Source: Saccharopolyspora kobensis (GTDB taxonomy: Bacteria > Actinomycetota > Actinomycetes > Mycobacteriales > Pseudonocardiaceae). Taken from it: a DNA stretch of 64,000 nt. The stretch covers positions 407,404-471,403 of the forward strand of contig NZ_FNVB01000003.1 in the NCBI RefSeq assembly GCF_900108315.1, given 5' to 3'. Of the stretch, positions 1 to 8,631 are shown in pieces. The position numbers and the translations under genes are program-made. A model generated the notes under the pieces. That model was given only the letters and a program-made list of their open reading frames with translations. It had not been told where the DNA came from and did not search any database. Positions within the stretch are counted from its first letter, which is position 1. The number at the start of each line of letters is the position of its first letter.

Positions 1-63
1 GAAGTGCCGCAACGCGGCATCCCGGATCCGCGCACGAGCGGTGAGGTCTTCGGGTTCGGTCAT
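1..63 (-). CDS. TetR-family regulator, N-terminal fragment
   Basis: The first 21 codons of a minus-strand gene are visible before the window ends; it begins at an ATG and reads MTEPEDLTARARIRDAALRHF. The run ARIRDAALRHF is the typical start of the first helix of a TetR DNA-binding domain. The remainder lies outside the window, so ligand and targets cannot be judged. A near-perfect inverted repeat lies 17 bases upstream of its start, as expected for an autoregulated TetR gene. Family assignment rests on this short motif plus the operator, so confidence is moderate. Confidence 0.65.
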   Translation of the reverse strand, partial: MTEPEDLTARARIRDAALRHF

Positions 64-79
64 GACCACCTCCACCGCC

Positions 80-119
80 GACTATACGCACGTGCAGTCT
101 ACTGCACAAGCGTGTAGTC
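80..119. promoter_or_regulatory. Palindromic operator upstream of the TetR gene
   Basis: Two 19-base arms (80-98 and 101-119) flank a two-base centre. The left arm is gactatacgcacgtgcagt and the reverse complement of the right arm differs at only three positions. Size and symmetry suit two TetR dimers or one long site. It lies between the TetR start at 63 and the small membrane-protein gene at 317, so it could control both. Binding by this TetR is inferred from position. Confidence 0.7.
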
Positions 120-316
120 GCCCGCGTCCGATGCAGCCGATCGGACGTACCCGGCTCGCGCGGGCGGTGGGACACTGACGACGTCCGAGATCGTCTGTTC
201 CTGACTCGGTGACCGGCAACGGGGGACCGGTTGGCCGTGGAGGTGCAGGCGTTCCTCTTCAGCAGGCGCTGGGACACGCCATCGGCGTGCTCCTGCGCCC
301 GACCGAGGGAGAACGC

Positions 317-562
317 GTGATGTCCGCCCTGACCTACATCGTTGGCGCGCCCGTTTCCGTCGCCGTGGTCCTGCTGGTGCTCCGCTTCGCACCGACGGCG
401 GTGCTCACCGTCCTCGCGGGCGCCACAGCGCTCATCGCGCGCGACAAGCGAGCCACTCGCGCGCTCGTCGTCCTTCAGATGGTCCGGCCGAACTGCCGGA
501 CAGCACCCGCCGAACCCGCTGCACGACAGCAGGATTCCGCGACGCCCTCCCCCGCCGCCTAG
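317..562 (+). CDS. Small membrane protein of unknown function
   Basis: This 81-residue protein starts at GTG 317 (or ATG 320, next codon) behind the Shine-Dalgarno-like gaggga at 305-310. An upstream GTG at 209 is in frame but has no ribosome site, so it was not used. Residues about 7-40 are hydrophobic (IVGAPVSVAVVLLVLRF, then AVLTVLAGATALIA) and suggest one or two membrane segments. A basic stretch, RDKRATRA, follows and a Pro/Ala-rich tail ends the protein. No family was recognised. The nearest upstream signal is the TetR-type palindrome at 80-119, so co-regulation with that TetR gene is possible. It could be a spurious reading frame, but the ribosome site and hydrophobic profile argue against that. 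Confidence 0.5.
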   Translation: MMSALTYIVGAPVSVAVVLLVLRFAPTAVLTVLAGATALIARDKRATRALVVLQMVRPNCRTAPAEPAARQQDSATPSPAA

Positions 563-748
563 CGCCGCTCCACGGTTCCCGGCCGAGGGACAGCACTGCT
601 GTCGACACCGAAGACTCGTGCGGTCACCAGCTGCCGCCACTGTCGGCGGACGTTCCAAGCCGAGCGGAGACGACGCGAGGCCTCGCTCCCGTCAGAATCC
701 GCTGCGGCTGGAATTCCGCCCTGGTCAGTGGTTCTGGCGTGGCACCGA
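563..748. other. Short intergenic region
   Basis: This lies between the small membrane-protein gene and the end of the amidase gene, which converge. It holds a perfect 12-base palindrome, gcgaggcctcgc, near 676-687, but no clear terminator with a loop and no convincing reading frame. Confidence 0.4.
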
Positions 749-2197
749 TCAAACTTCCAGGTCCGGCCACGGCTTTCGCGGCACGAGGGCTTCAATCCCC
801 GCGCCCACCCGGAACACCGCTTCTTCGTCGAACGGGTGGCCCACGACCTGGACTCCGGTCGGGACGCCGTTGCTCGCCGTGCCGCTGGGCACCGCCAGCA
901 CCGGGCACCGGTTGGCGACGTTGAACGGGCTGGTCAGGTGCGCCGCCCAGTAGTGCTCCCGGTGATGTCCGGCGATGTCGATGCCGTCGAGGTAGTTGTC
1001 GTCGGCGGTCAGTGCGGTGACCGCGTTGGTCGGGCAGAGCAGCACGTCCACCCCGGCCATCGCGGCGGCCAGTTCGCGCTGCATGGCGGCGTCGAGGACG
1101 AAGGAGTTGACGAGGTCGTCGCGCTCGGCCGCGCGGCGGGCATCGGCGATGAAGCGCTGGGCGTAGGGCGCCAGCTCCGTCACCGCACCGGCTTCCCGGG
1201 TCATGGCCGGAGCCAGGATCTGGCCGAAGTGGGCGAAGATCGTGCGCACCACCTGCTCGCCGGTCCACGGCAGGTCGACGGGCACGACGACGGCACCGGC
1301 CTTCTCCAGCCGGGCGACGACGTCCGCGGTGGCCGCTTCCACCTCGGGTTCGACCGGGAAAGCTCCCAGATCCGGGGAGAACCCGATCCGGACGCCGCGC
1401 AGCGCGTCGACCGGGTCCTCCGGCAGCGCGATCGGCACGCCCTCCGGGCCCCACGAGGTGTGGTCGACGGGATGCCGTCCCGACATGACCGAAGCGAGCA
1501 GCGCGGTGTCGGCCACCGTGCGCCCCATCGGCCCGTCCCCTCGGTACCAGTCCGCGCACAGCGGCGGGAGACCCGGGATCCGGCCGTACGGCGCCTTGTA
1601 GCCGACGGTCCCGGTGAACGCCGCGGGCACGCGCGTCGAGCCGGCGATGTCGGATGCGGTCGCCAGCGTCGTCATGCCCGCGGCCAGCGCGGCGCCCGCG
1701 CCGCCGGAGGATCCGCCCGGCGTGGCGTCGAGGTTCCACGGGTTGCGGGTCACGCCCCACATCGCGCTGTGCGTCACCGTGGCGCAGCTGAACTCGGGAG
1801 TGGTCGTGCGCGCGTGCACGATCCCGCCCGCGCGCTGGACCCGCTCGATCACCGGGTGGTCCACCTCGGCCACGCGTCCGGCGTGCGCGGCCAGGCCCTG
1901 CTCGATCCGCCGTCCGGCGAGGCTGTGCCGCTCCTTGGTCGCCACCGGAATTCCGAGCAGCGGTGCGGTGGGTTCCTGGGCGCGGGCCGCGCGGAGGTAG
2001 GCCGATTCCGCGAGCTTCGCTTCGGCGCGCGCCTCGTCGAACAGCGTCTCGGTGAAGGCGTTGACACCGGTGTGCCGGTCGCCGTTGGCCCGTTCGATCC
2101 GGGCGATGACGGCGTCCAGCAGTTCCACCGGTGAGAGCTCCAGGCTGCGGAAGGCCCGCAGCGCGGTGACCGCGTCGAGGTGGATCAGTTCCGTCAC
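749..2197 (-). CDS. Amidase, amidase-signature family
   Basis: A 482-residue amidase of the Ser-cisSer-Lys family (amidase signature), which hydrolyses amide bonds in the cytoplasm. The catalytic lysine is in PVATKERHSLAG (the family usually has KD after it), the cis-serine in TPGGSSGGAGAALAAG, and the nucleophilic serine in DIAGSTRVPA. The start is GTG 2197, which overlaps the stop of the upstream carbamoylase as GTGA, so the two are translationally coupled. It is the last gene of a LysR, transporter, carbamoylase, amidase run. The natural substrate cannot be read from the sequence; an amide or ureide left by the upstream enzyme, or an allophanate- or biuret-type compound, are possibilities by context. 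Confidence 0.88.
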   Translation of the reverse strand: MTELIHLDAVTALRAFRSLELSPVELLDAVIARIERANGDRHTGVNAFTETLFDEARAEAKLAESAYLRAARAQEPTAPLLGIPVATKERHSLAGRRIEQGLAAHAGRVAEVDHPVIERVQRAGGIVHARTTTPEFSCATVTHSAMWGVTRNPWNLDATPGGSSGGAGAALAAGMTTLATASDIAGSTRVPAAFTGTVGYKAPYGRIPGLPPLCADWYRGDGPMGRTVADTALLASVMSGRHPVDHTSWGPEGVPIALPEDPVDALRGVRIGFSPDLGAFPVEPEVEAATADVVARLEKAGAVVVPVDLPWTGEQVVRTIFAHFGQILAPAMTREAGAVTELAPYAQRFIADARRAAERDDLVNSFVLDAAMQRELAAAMAGVDVLLCPTNAVTALTADDNYLDGIDIAGHHREHYWAAHLTSPFNVANRCPVLAVPSGTASNGVPTGVQVVGHPFDEEAVFRVGAGIEALVPRKPWPDLEV

Positions 2198-3432
2198 CGC
2201 TGCGCCTCCAACTCGCCCTGGAGGAGTTCCCAGGTCGCCTCGGTGAGTGCGTCGACCCCGATGGCCATCTGGTCGTCGCTGGTGAACTCGCGCTCGCAGT
2301 GGCTCACCCCGTCGACGGAGGGGATGAACAGCATCAGCGCCGGGACGATGCGGTTCATGGCCACCGAGTCGTGCCCGGCCATGGTGTTGATCCGCCGGAT
2401 GCCCGCACCGAGATCGGCGGCCACCTTCTCGGCGATCTCCAGGCCCTGCTCCGGGAAGTGCTGGACCGGGCGCACGTCGAAGTCCCGGACGTCGATGGTC
2501 AGGTCGTGCTCGCGGGCCACCGCCGCGATCCGCTCCAGCAGCAGCGCGCGGGCCTGCTGGACGATCTCCGGCGCGTTGGCCCGGATGTCGGCGACGAGGT
2601 GGACGCGGCGGGGCACCACGATCGGCGAGTTCGGTTCGAGGGTCAGGTAGCCGACCGAGGACACGATCGACTCCGGTTCGAAGTCCGCGGTGACGTCGTG
2701 CACGAGCACCACGACCTTGGACGCGGCGACCAGGGCGTCCCGGCGGTCGGCCATCGCGGTCGCGCCGGTGTGCGACTGCTCCCCCAGCACCTCCACGTCC
2801 AGCTTCTGGGTGTACCAGCTGCGGTCCACCGCGCCGAGCGCGATGCCCTCGCGCTCGAGCACCGGCCCCTGCTCGATGTGGATCTCCGCGTAGGCCGCCG
2901 GTTTCGGCCGCTCGTCGGTGCCGCGGTAGCCGATGGCCTCCAGCGCTTCGGCGACGGTGATGCCGTCGGAATCGGTGACCCGCAGCATCTCCTGCTCGTC
3001 CATCAGCCCGGCGAAGACCGAGCTGCCCATGATCGACGGCGCGAACCGGCTGCCCTCCTCGTTGAACCAGTCGACGACGGCGAGGTTGTACTTCGGCGGC
3101 TCGCCCCGCGCGACCCGCGCGGCGAGCCGGTCGGCCGCGTGCAGGGCGGCGATCACGCCGTAGGCGCCGTCGAACCGGCCGCCGAGCGGCTGGCTGTCCA
3201 GGTGGGATCCGACCAGGACGTAGTCGGCGCCGGGCCGCCACTCGACGAGCGCGAACAGGTTCCCGATGGAGTCGACCCGGACCGGCCAGCCCCGTTCCGC
3301 GGCGAAGGCGGTGAACCAGTCCCGCAGCTGCTTGTCCTCCGGGGTGGCCGCTTGGCGCTCGACGCCACCGGCCGGGGTGGCCCCGATCGCGGCCACCTGG
3401 TGGAAATCGGTCAGGAAGGATTCGGTGCTCAT
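2194..3432 (-). CDS. M20-family N-carbamoyl-amino-acid or allantoate-type amidohydrolase
   Basis: A 412-residue zinc-type amidohydrolase of the hydantoinase/carbamoylase branch of peptidase family M20. The metal-site motifs are in the expected order: GSHLDSQPLGGRFDGAYGV (His and bridging Asp), WFNEEGSRF (Glu pair), HIEQGPVLE (His), and MAGHDSVAMN near the C terminus. This branch contains N-carbamoyl-L-amino-acid hydrolase, beta-ureidopropionase and allantoate amidohydrolase; sequence alone does not separate them here. The ATG at 3432 overlaps the transporter stop as ATGA. With the downstream amidase and the upstream MHS transporter it forms a compact catabolic operon for an N-carbamoyl or ureido compound. 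Confidence 0.87.
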   Translation of the reverse strand: MSTESFLTDFHQVAAIGATPAGGVERQAATPEDKQLRDWFTAFAAERGWPVRVDSIGNLFALVEWRPGADYVLVGSHLDSQPLGGRFDGAYGVIAALHAADRLAARVARGEPPKYNLAVVDWFNEEGSRFAPSIMGSSVFAGLMDEQEMLRVTDSDGITVAEALEAIGYRGTDERPKPAAYAEIHIEQGPVLEREGIALGAVDRSWYTQKLDVEVLGEQSHTGATAMADRRDALVAASKVVVLVHDVTADFEPESIVSSVGYLTLEPNSPIVVPRRVHLVADIRANAPEIVQQARALLLERIAAVAREHDLTIDVRDFDVRPVQHFPEQGLEIAEKVAADLGAGIRRINTMAGHDSVAMNRIVPALMLFIPSVDGVSHCEREFTSDDQMAIGVDALTEATWELLQGELEAQR

Positions 3433-4757
3433 CGGGCGACCTCCACATCGACGCGCCGCCGGGTCTCGGGCACCCGGGTGGTGACCAGCAGGACGAGAAC
3501 GATCAGCGCGGCAGCGGCCATGTACCAGCCGGGCGCGGACTCCCACCCGGTGCTGCCGACCAGGTAGGTGCCGACGAACGGCGCCGTGCCGCCGAATGCC
3601 GCGTAGGCGACGTTGTAGCTCACCGCGGCTGAGGTGAACCGCGTCCGCGTCGTGAAGATCTCGACGAAGAACGCGTAGCAGCCGCCGCCGTAGGTGATCA
3701 GGCACAGCACGAACAGGGATTGCCCGAGCAGCGCGAGACCGAGGGAACCGCTGGTGACCAGGGTGAACGACGGCACGGCCAGCACCGCGAGGGCCAGCGA
3801 GCCCGCGATCAGCATCGGCTTGCGCCCGACGCGGTCGCCGATGATGCCGCCGACGGGCAGCAGCAGGGCGTAGAGCAGCATCGCCGCCGCGTTGGTCACC
3901 AGGGACGCCTCCCGGCTGAGGCCGGTTTCCTGGAGGTAGGACACGAAGTAGCCGCTGAGGAAGTAGAAGCCCAGCGCGGTCAGGCCCATCACGAAGATGA
4001 CCTGCAGCATGCGGACCTTGTTCTCCTGGAACGCCTCCCGCACCGGGGAGTGCTCGCGGTGCTCGGCCTTCTGGAGCACCTGCTGAAAGGCGGGGCTCTC
4101 CTCGGTCCGGCTGCGGATCCACAGGCCGATGAAGGCCAGCGGCAGCGCCAGCAGGAACGGGATGCGCCAGCCGTAGGACAGGAAGTCCTCGGGGCTCAGC
4201 GCCTGCGAGAGCACGAAGATCAGGGTGCCGCCGACCACGGAGGGCAGCGCCGTCGCCGAGATCGTGATGCAGAGCCAGAAACCGCGCCGGTCCAGCGGCG
4301 CGTGCTCGAACACGAACGCCGGTGCGCCGACGGATTCACCGCCCGCGGAGAAGCCCTGCGCGAGGCGACACAGCACCAGGAGCGCGGGCGCCGCGGCGCC
4401 GATCGTGGCGTAGGTGGGCAGCAGCCCGATCAGCGTGGTCGCCCCGCCGATGGTCAGCAGCGTGGTGTAGAGGACCTTGCGCCGCCCGATGCGGTCGCCG
4501 AGCGCGCCGAAGAAGAGCCCGCCGAGCGGCCGGACGAAGAAGGCGACGCCGAAGGTGGCGAACGTGGACAGCATGCTCGCCAGCTGGCTGTCCCCGGGGA
4601 AGAACAGCGCGGCGAGGGTGACGGCGGACAGGCCGTAGAGGGTGAAGTCGTAGAACTCGATGAACTGCCCGACGCTGCCACCCGCGAGAACGCGCTTCTG
4701 GACGCCCGTGGGGCGGGTCGGTGCTCTGCCGCGGGTGCCGTGCTCGCTCGTCCTCAA
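3429..4757 (-). CDS. MFS transporter of the metabolite:H+ symporter (MHS) type
   Basis: A 442-residue, 12-helix permease. The family signature between helices 2 and 3 reads GALGDRIGRRKVLYTTLL, and the second-half copy is GDRVGRKPMLIAGSL. The N terminus GGSVGQFIEFYDFTLYG is characteristic of MHS proteins (ProP/KgtP/ShiA relatives), which import organic acids or betaines with protons. I place the start at TTG 4757, because gggag lies seven bases ahead of it. A GTG at 4859 would add 34 non-conserved residues and has no ribosome site. It is coupled by ATGA overlap to the carbamoylase, so it probably imports the compound that operon degrades. Confidence 0.85.
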   Translation of the reverse strand: MRTSEHGTRGRAPTRPTGVQKRVLAGGSVGQFIEFYDFTLYGLSAVTLAALFFPGDSQLASMLSTFATFGVAFFVRPLGGLFFGALGDRIGRRKVLYTTLLTIGGATTLIGLLPTYATIGAAAPALLVLCRLAQGFSAGGESVGAPAFVFEHAPLDRRGFWLCITISATALPSVVGGTLIFVLSQALSPEDFLSYGWRIPFLLALPLAFIGLWIRSRTEESPAFQQVLQKAEHREHSPVREAFQENKVRMLQVIFVMGLTALGFYFLSGYFVSYLQETGLSREASLVTNAAAMLLYALLLPVGGIIGDRVGRKPMLIAGSLALAVLAVPSFTLVTSGSLGLALLGQSLFVLCLITYGGGCYAFFVEIFTTRTRFTSAAVSYNVAYAAFGGTAPFVGTYLVGSTGWESAPGWYMAAAALIVLVLLVTTRVPETRRRVDVEVAR

Positions 4758-4866
4758 CTGGCTGCTCCCAACGAGAGGTGGGGCGACGAAGGCGTCGCAG
4801 GTGTGACCATGCTCAGCAGCCGCACGCCAGGTGTCCAACAGATTCGACCGCAACTGCACGATCGGC

Positions 4867-5796
4867 TCAGTCGATGGAAACGACCGGTGTCACGCCGTAG
4901 ACGCGCAGGCAGATCTCTTCGAAAGCCTTCGACTTGAGGGTCGGCCGGGTGCCGCCCGGTCGGACGAGCAGCACTTCGATCGGCGGCAGCTCCTCGGCGA
5001 CGGGCAGCGGCACCACCGGGCTGCCCGCGTAGGTGAGGTCGTGCGGCAGCCGCTGGTTGAGCACCGAGTAGCCGTGCCCGCGGGCGACGAACGCCCGGAC
5101 CGTCTCGTACCCGCTGGCGCGGTGGCGGATCCTCGGCGCCACGCCGAGGAGTTTGAAGAGGCTGAGGTAGTACTCCCGGCTGTGCGGCAGGTCCAGCAGG
5201 ATCAGCGGTTCGGCGGCCAGCTCGCGCAGGCTCACCGGCTGTCCGGGAACGGCGGCCAGCGGGTGCTCCGGCGAGACGATGACGTGCGGCGGGACTCGCC
5301 GCAGCACGCGGCGCGGCAGTTCGCCGCCGAGGCCGAGGTCGTACATCAGCGCCAGCTCGCACTTGCCGTCGCGCAGCGCGCGGCGGAGGAATTCCTGGTC
5401 GCCTTCCAGGAACGACAGGGTCACGCCGGGGTGCTCGCGCTCGAACTCCTCCAGGATGACCGAGGCCCGGAACGGCGCGAGCGGCCCGAACACGCCGACG
5501 GTGAGGTCACCGGCCAGCACCGGCCCTTCCTCGCGGACCGCGCCCGGCAGCTGGTCGGCGTCCTCCAGCAGCAGCAGTGCGCTCTCGCGCAGGCGGCGGC
5601 CGGCGCGCGTGAGCCGCAGCCCGCGGCGCGGGAGCCTGGTGAACAGCGGTGTGCCCATGACCTGTTCCAGCTGGGCGACCGCGGAGGACAGCGTGGACTG
5701 GGTGACGTTGAGCGCGGCGGCCGCGGCCGTCATGTTCTCCTGCTCGGCCACCGCGCAGAAGTAGCGGAGCTGGACCAGGGTGAACGACCGCGTCAT
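4867..5796 (-). CDS. LysR-family transcriptional regulator
   Basis: A 309-residue LysR regulator. The N-terminal winged helix-turn-helix reads LVQLRYFCAVAEQENMTAAA and continues with LNVTQSTLSSAVAQLEQ. From about residue 90 the effector-binding domain starts with GDLTVGVFGPLAPF. It lies upstream of the transporter-carbamoylase-amidase genes on the same strand with a 109-base gap, so it is the obvious candidate regulator of that catabolic operon, with the ligand probably the imported ureide or amide. Only 35 bases separate its start from the end of the ABC ATPase gene, so readthrough from the RiPP/uptake operon into this gene is possible. Confidence 0.9.
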   Translation of the reverse strand: MTRSFTLVQLRYFCAVAEQENMTAAAAALNVTQSTLSSAVAQLEQVMGTPLFTRLPRRGLRLTRAGRRLRESALLLLEDADQLPGAVREEGPVLAGDLTVGVFGPLAPFRASVILEEFEREHPGVTLSFLEGDQEFLRRALRDGKCELALMYDLGLGGELPRRVLRRVPPHVIVSPEHPLAAVPGQPVSLRELAAEPLILLDLPHSREYYLSLFKLLGVAPRIRHRASGYETVRAFVARGHGYSVLNQRLPHDLTYAGSPVVPLPVAEELPPIEVLLVRPGGTRPTLKSKAFEEICLRVYGVTPVVSID

Positions 5797-5831
5797 GCCA
5801 CGACATGCTGCCATCCGGACGTGTCGCCGGG

Positions 5832-6623
5832 CTACTGCTCGGCGTGCACCGAGTCGTAGGTGCACAGCGGCCGTCCGGTGAGCTCGTCGAGCCAGACCCG
5901 GCCGGACACGCCGAACACCGCTGCCAGCAGCTCCTCGTCGACGACCTCGGCGGTCGGGCCCTCGGTGTGGACGGCACCGTGGCGGAGGGCGACGACGCGG
6001 TCGGCGAAGCGGGCGGCCTGCTCCAGGTCGTGCAGCACGGTCACCACGCTGAGCCCGCGCTCGTGCTGCAGGCGGCGGACGAGTTCGAGGACTTCCAGCT
6101 GGTGGCCGATGTCCAGGTAGGTGGTCGGCTCGTCGAGCAGCAGGATCGAGGTGTCCTGGGCGAGCGCGAGCGCCAGCCGCACGCGCTGGCGCTCGCCGCC
6201 GGAGAGCCGGTCGACCAGCTCGTCGGCGCAGGATTCGACGCCGGTGACCGCCATCGCCTCGCGCACCTGCGCGTCGTCCCCTCCGGCGAGCATCCCGAGC
6301 GGCCCGCGCACCGCGTACCGCCCCTGGCGCACCAGCTGGCGGACGGTGAGACCGGGCACCGAGGGCATCGACTGCGGCAGCACCGCGACCTCGCGGGCGA
6401 TCTGGCGGCGGGACAGCGCGCGCAGCGCCCGGCCGCGCACGAGCACTTCCCCGGCGTCCGGGGCGCGCAGCCCGCCGAGCGCCCGCAGCAGCGTCGTCTT
6501 GCCGCAGCCGTTGCGGCCGACCAGCGCCACCCATTCGCCCTCGGAGACCGCGAGGTCGACGCCGTCGAGGACCACCCTGTCGCCGAAGCGGACGGTGACC
6601 CCGTTGGCCTGCAAGGCGCTCAT
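5832..6623 (-). CDS. FecE/FepC-type ABC transporter ATPase
   Basis: A 263-residue ATPase of the iron-siderophore/cobalamin uptake class. Walker A is GRNGCGKTT, the Q-loop region VLPQSMPSVPGLTVRQLV is typical of FepC/FecE/FhuC, the signature is LSGGERQRV, Walker B is ILLLDEPTTYLDIGHQ and the switch histidine is in VLHDLEQAA. The phrase DEPTTYLDIGHQ is characteristic of metallophore ATPases. Its ATG shares one base with the stop of the upstream permease. It is the last gene of the Zur-box operon that starts at 15402 and should power re-uptake of the metal-loaded product of that operon. Confidence 0.93.
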   Translation of the reverse strand: MSALQANGVTVRFGDRVVLDGVDLAVSEGEWVALVGRNGCGKTTLLRALGGLRAPDAGEVLVRGRALRALSRRQIAREVAVLPQSMPSVPGLTVRQLVRQGRYAVRGPLGMLAGGDDAQVREAMAVTGVESCADELVDRLSGGERQRVRLALALAQDTSILLLDEPTTYLDIGHQLEVLELVRRLQHERGLSVVTVLHDLEQAARFADRVVALRHGAVHTEGPTAEVVDEELLAAVFGVSGRVWLDELTGRPLCTYDSVHAEQ

Positions 6624-7639
6624 CAGTTCCCTCCGGTGGTCGAAGTACGCCTGGCCACCCGGATCAGGACCACCGCGCCGAGCACCGCGGTCACCGCTCC
6701 GGTGGGAACGCCGGCGTGCGAAGGATCGGCGGCCCACGACGTGACGGTCTGGGCCACGACGTCCGCGCCGCACACCGCCGCGGCGCCGAGCATTCCGGCC
6801 GCGGGCAGGGCGAAGCGCAGGTCGGCGCCGAACAACGCGCGCGCGGCGTGCGGGGCGAGCAGCCCCACGAAGGCCATCGCGCCGACGGAGGCGATCGCCA
6901 CCGCCGTGAGCACGACCGCGACCAGCAGAACCGCGCTGCGCCAAGGCGAAACCGCCAGGCCGACGGCGTGCCCGTGGTCGTCGTCGACCGACAGCAGCTG
7001 GATCACCGCGGACACCAGCAGCCCGGCCACCGCTGCCGTGAGCAGCCACGGCCACAACGCCGACCAGTGCGCCCAGGTGCGGCCGTTGAGCGAGCCGATC
7101 AGCCACTGCGTCATCGAACCGGTCAGCTGGGGGCGCGCGGTGAGCAGCACCATGCTGCCGCCGCTGAACGCCGCCGAGACCATCACGCCGATCACCACCA
7201 ACCGCACCGGATCGGTGCCCGCCCGCATCGCGACCAGCCACAGCACCGCGCCGCCCAGCGTGCCGCCGACCACCGCCACCAGGATCATCCGGTCGGGAGA
7301 GGCGAGATCGCCGCCGATCAGCGTCGCGGCGACCGCGCCCAGCACCGCGCCCGAGCCGACTCCGGTCACATCCGGCGAGGCCAGCGGATTGCGCAGCACG
7401 GCTTGCAGCACGACACCGGCCATGCCCAGGCACATGCCCGCTCCGGCACCGACGAGCATCCGCGGCATCCGCAGGTCGTGGACGATCTGCGCGGTCAGCC
7501 GGTCCGAGTGGCCGAACACCGCGGCCCAGGTCTCCGCGGCCGAAGCCGTCGACCCGGTCGCGAGGTGCGCCGAAGCCAGGGCCAGCACTGCGCCGAGCAG
7601 CACGCCCAGCCGCAGCGGGCGGGGAATCCGCTGGATCAC
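6623..7639 (-). CDS. FecCD-type metallophore ABC permease, second subunit
   Basis: A 338-residue integral membrane protein of the FecCD/BtuC family with about ten hydrophobic helices. Family landmarks are LRMPRMLVGAGAGMCLGMAGVVLQAVLRNPLA, split here into RMPRMLVGAGAG and GVVLQAVLRNPLASPDVTGV, and near the end GAMAFVGLLAPHAARALFG, the segment that contacts the ATPase. The GTG start overlaps the stop of the first permease as GTGA. It should pair with that permease as a heterodimer, which is usual for ferric siderophore importers in actinomycetes. Its place in the operon argues for uptake of the RiPP-derived chelate rather than a free metal ion. Confidence 0.92.
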   Translation of the reverse strand: MIQRIPRPLRLGVLLGAVLALASAHLATGSTASAAETWAAVFGHSDRLTAQIVHDLRMPRMLVGAGAGMCLGMAGVVLQAVLRNPLASPDVTGVGSGAVLGAVAATLIGGDLASPDRMILVAVVGGTLGGAVLWLVAMRAGTDPVRLVVIGVMVSAAFSGGSMVLLTARPQLTGSMTQWLIGSLNGRTWAHWSALWPWLLTAAVAGLLVSAVIQLLSVDDDHGHAVGLAVSPWRSAVLLVAVVLTAVAIASVGAMAFVGLLAPHAARALFGADLRFALPAAGMLGAAAVCGADVVAQTVTSWAADPSHAGVPTGAVTAVLGAVVLIRVARRTSTTGGN

Positions 7640-8631
7640 CGCGCCACCACCGACGCCTTGCGGCGCAGCAGGAGCAGCACACCGGCGCAGATCGCGACGA
7701 CCGCGGTCAGCCCGCCCACCGGCAGTTCGACCGGGTGCAGCACCGCTCGCGCCAGCAGATCCGCTGCGACCACCAGCAGCGCGCCCAGCGCGGCCGACCA
7801 CAGCAGCCACGACCGGTGCGTGCCGCGCGGGCGCAGCCAGCGGCCGAGCTGCGGCGCGAGGAAGCCGACCCAGGACACCGGCCCGCACGGCCCGACCACC
7901 ACCGCGGTGAGCAGGCAGCCGACGGCCAGCGTCGCGGCGCGCGCCCGGGCCGGGGAGGCGCCCAGCGCGGCGGCCGTGTCGTCGCCGAGCCGGAGCACGC
8001 CGAGCGCGGGGATCATCAACGCGGCCAGCGGCAGGCCGATCAACAGCCCCGGCGCCATCGTCGCGACGGTCTCCCACGTCGTCCCGGTCAGCGAGCCCAG
8101 CAGGTAGCGCACCAGGACGCCCTGATCGCGCGAGTCCGACAGGGACAGCGCCGTCAGCATCACCGCGTGCAGCCCGGCGCTGACGGCCGCGCCGATGAGC
8201 AGCACCGCCGCCCGGTCGCGAACCCCGCGCACGGCCAGCATCGTGACGGCGCCACCGATCGCCGAGCCCGCCAGCGCGGGCACGAGCGGAGCGCCGGGAA
8301 CCGAGACGCCCCACGCGACGCAACCCGCCACGGCCGCCGCCGCACCGCTGGACACGCCGAGCATTTCCGGCACCGCCAGCGGGTTCCGCAGGGATTCCTG
8401 GAGCAGCAGACCGGCGACGCCCAGCAGCGCTCCGGCGAACACGGCGAGCACCACACGCGGTGCGCGCAGCAGGACCACCACCGCGTGCTCGACACCGCCG
8501 TCGGCGGTCAGCGCGTGCGGAAGGCGGTTCACGCCCACGAACGGCTCGCCGAGCATCAACGACGCGGCGACCAGCACCACTGCGAGGGCACCCGCGAGAA
8601 GCCGGTCGCCGCGCCGGAACAGAGCGCTCAT
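7636..8631 (-). CDS. FecCD-type metallophore ABC permease, first subunit
   Basis: A 331-residue FecCD/BtuC-family permease. It shows RAPRVVLAVFAGALLGVAG near residue 57, followed by LQESLRNPLAVPEMLGVSSGAA, and the ATPase-coupling segment GPVSWVGFLAPQLGRWL. The ATG at 8631 overlaps the stop of the binding-protein gene (ATGA). Order and coupling (binding protein, permease, permease, ATPase) match a complete FecBCDE-type importer. No Zn-specific ZnuB-type permease is present, so if the system serves zinc it should do so through an organic carrier. Confidence 0.92.
   Translation of the reverse strand: MSALFRRGDRLLAGALAVVLVAASLMLGEPFVGVNRLPHALTADGGVEHAVVVLLRAPRVVLAVFAGALLGVAGLLLQESLRNPLAVPEMLGVSSGAAAAVAGCVAWGVSVPGAPLVPALAGSAIGGAVTMLAVRGVRDRAAVLLIGAAVSAGLHAVMLTALSLSDSRDQGVLVRYLLGSLTGTTWETVATMAPGLLIGLPLAALMIPALGVLRLGDDTAAALGASPARARAATLAVGCLLTAVVVGPCGPVSWVGFLAPQLGRWLRPRGTHRSWLLWSAALGALLVVAADLLARAVLHPVELPVGGLTAVVAICAGVLLLLRRKASVVAR

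Noticed and set aside
728-3567. Long open frames on the plus strand opposite the amidase and carbamoylase genes (e.g. 728-2134, 2299-3567)
   Set aside because: They are rich in Arg/Gly/Pro/His with no domain motifs and mirror the codon bias of the minus-strand genes.
4758-4859. GTG 4859 as start of the MHS transporter
   Set aside because: The added residues are not MHS-like and there is no ribosome site, whereas TTG 4757 has gggag at the right distance.
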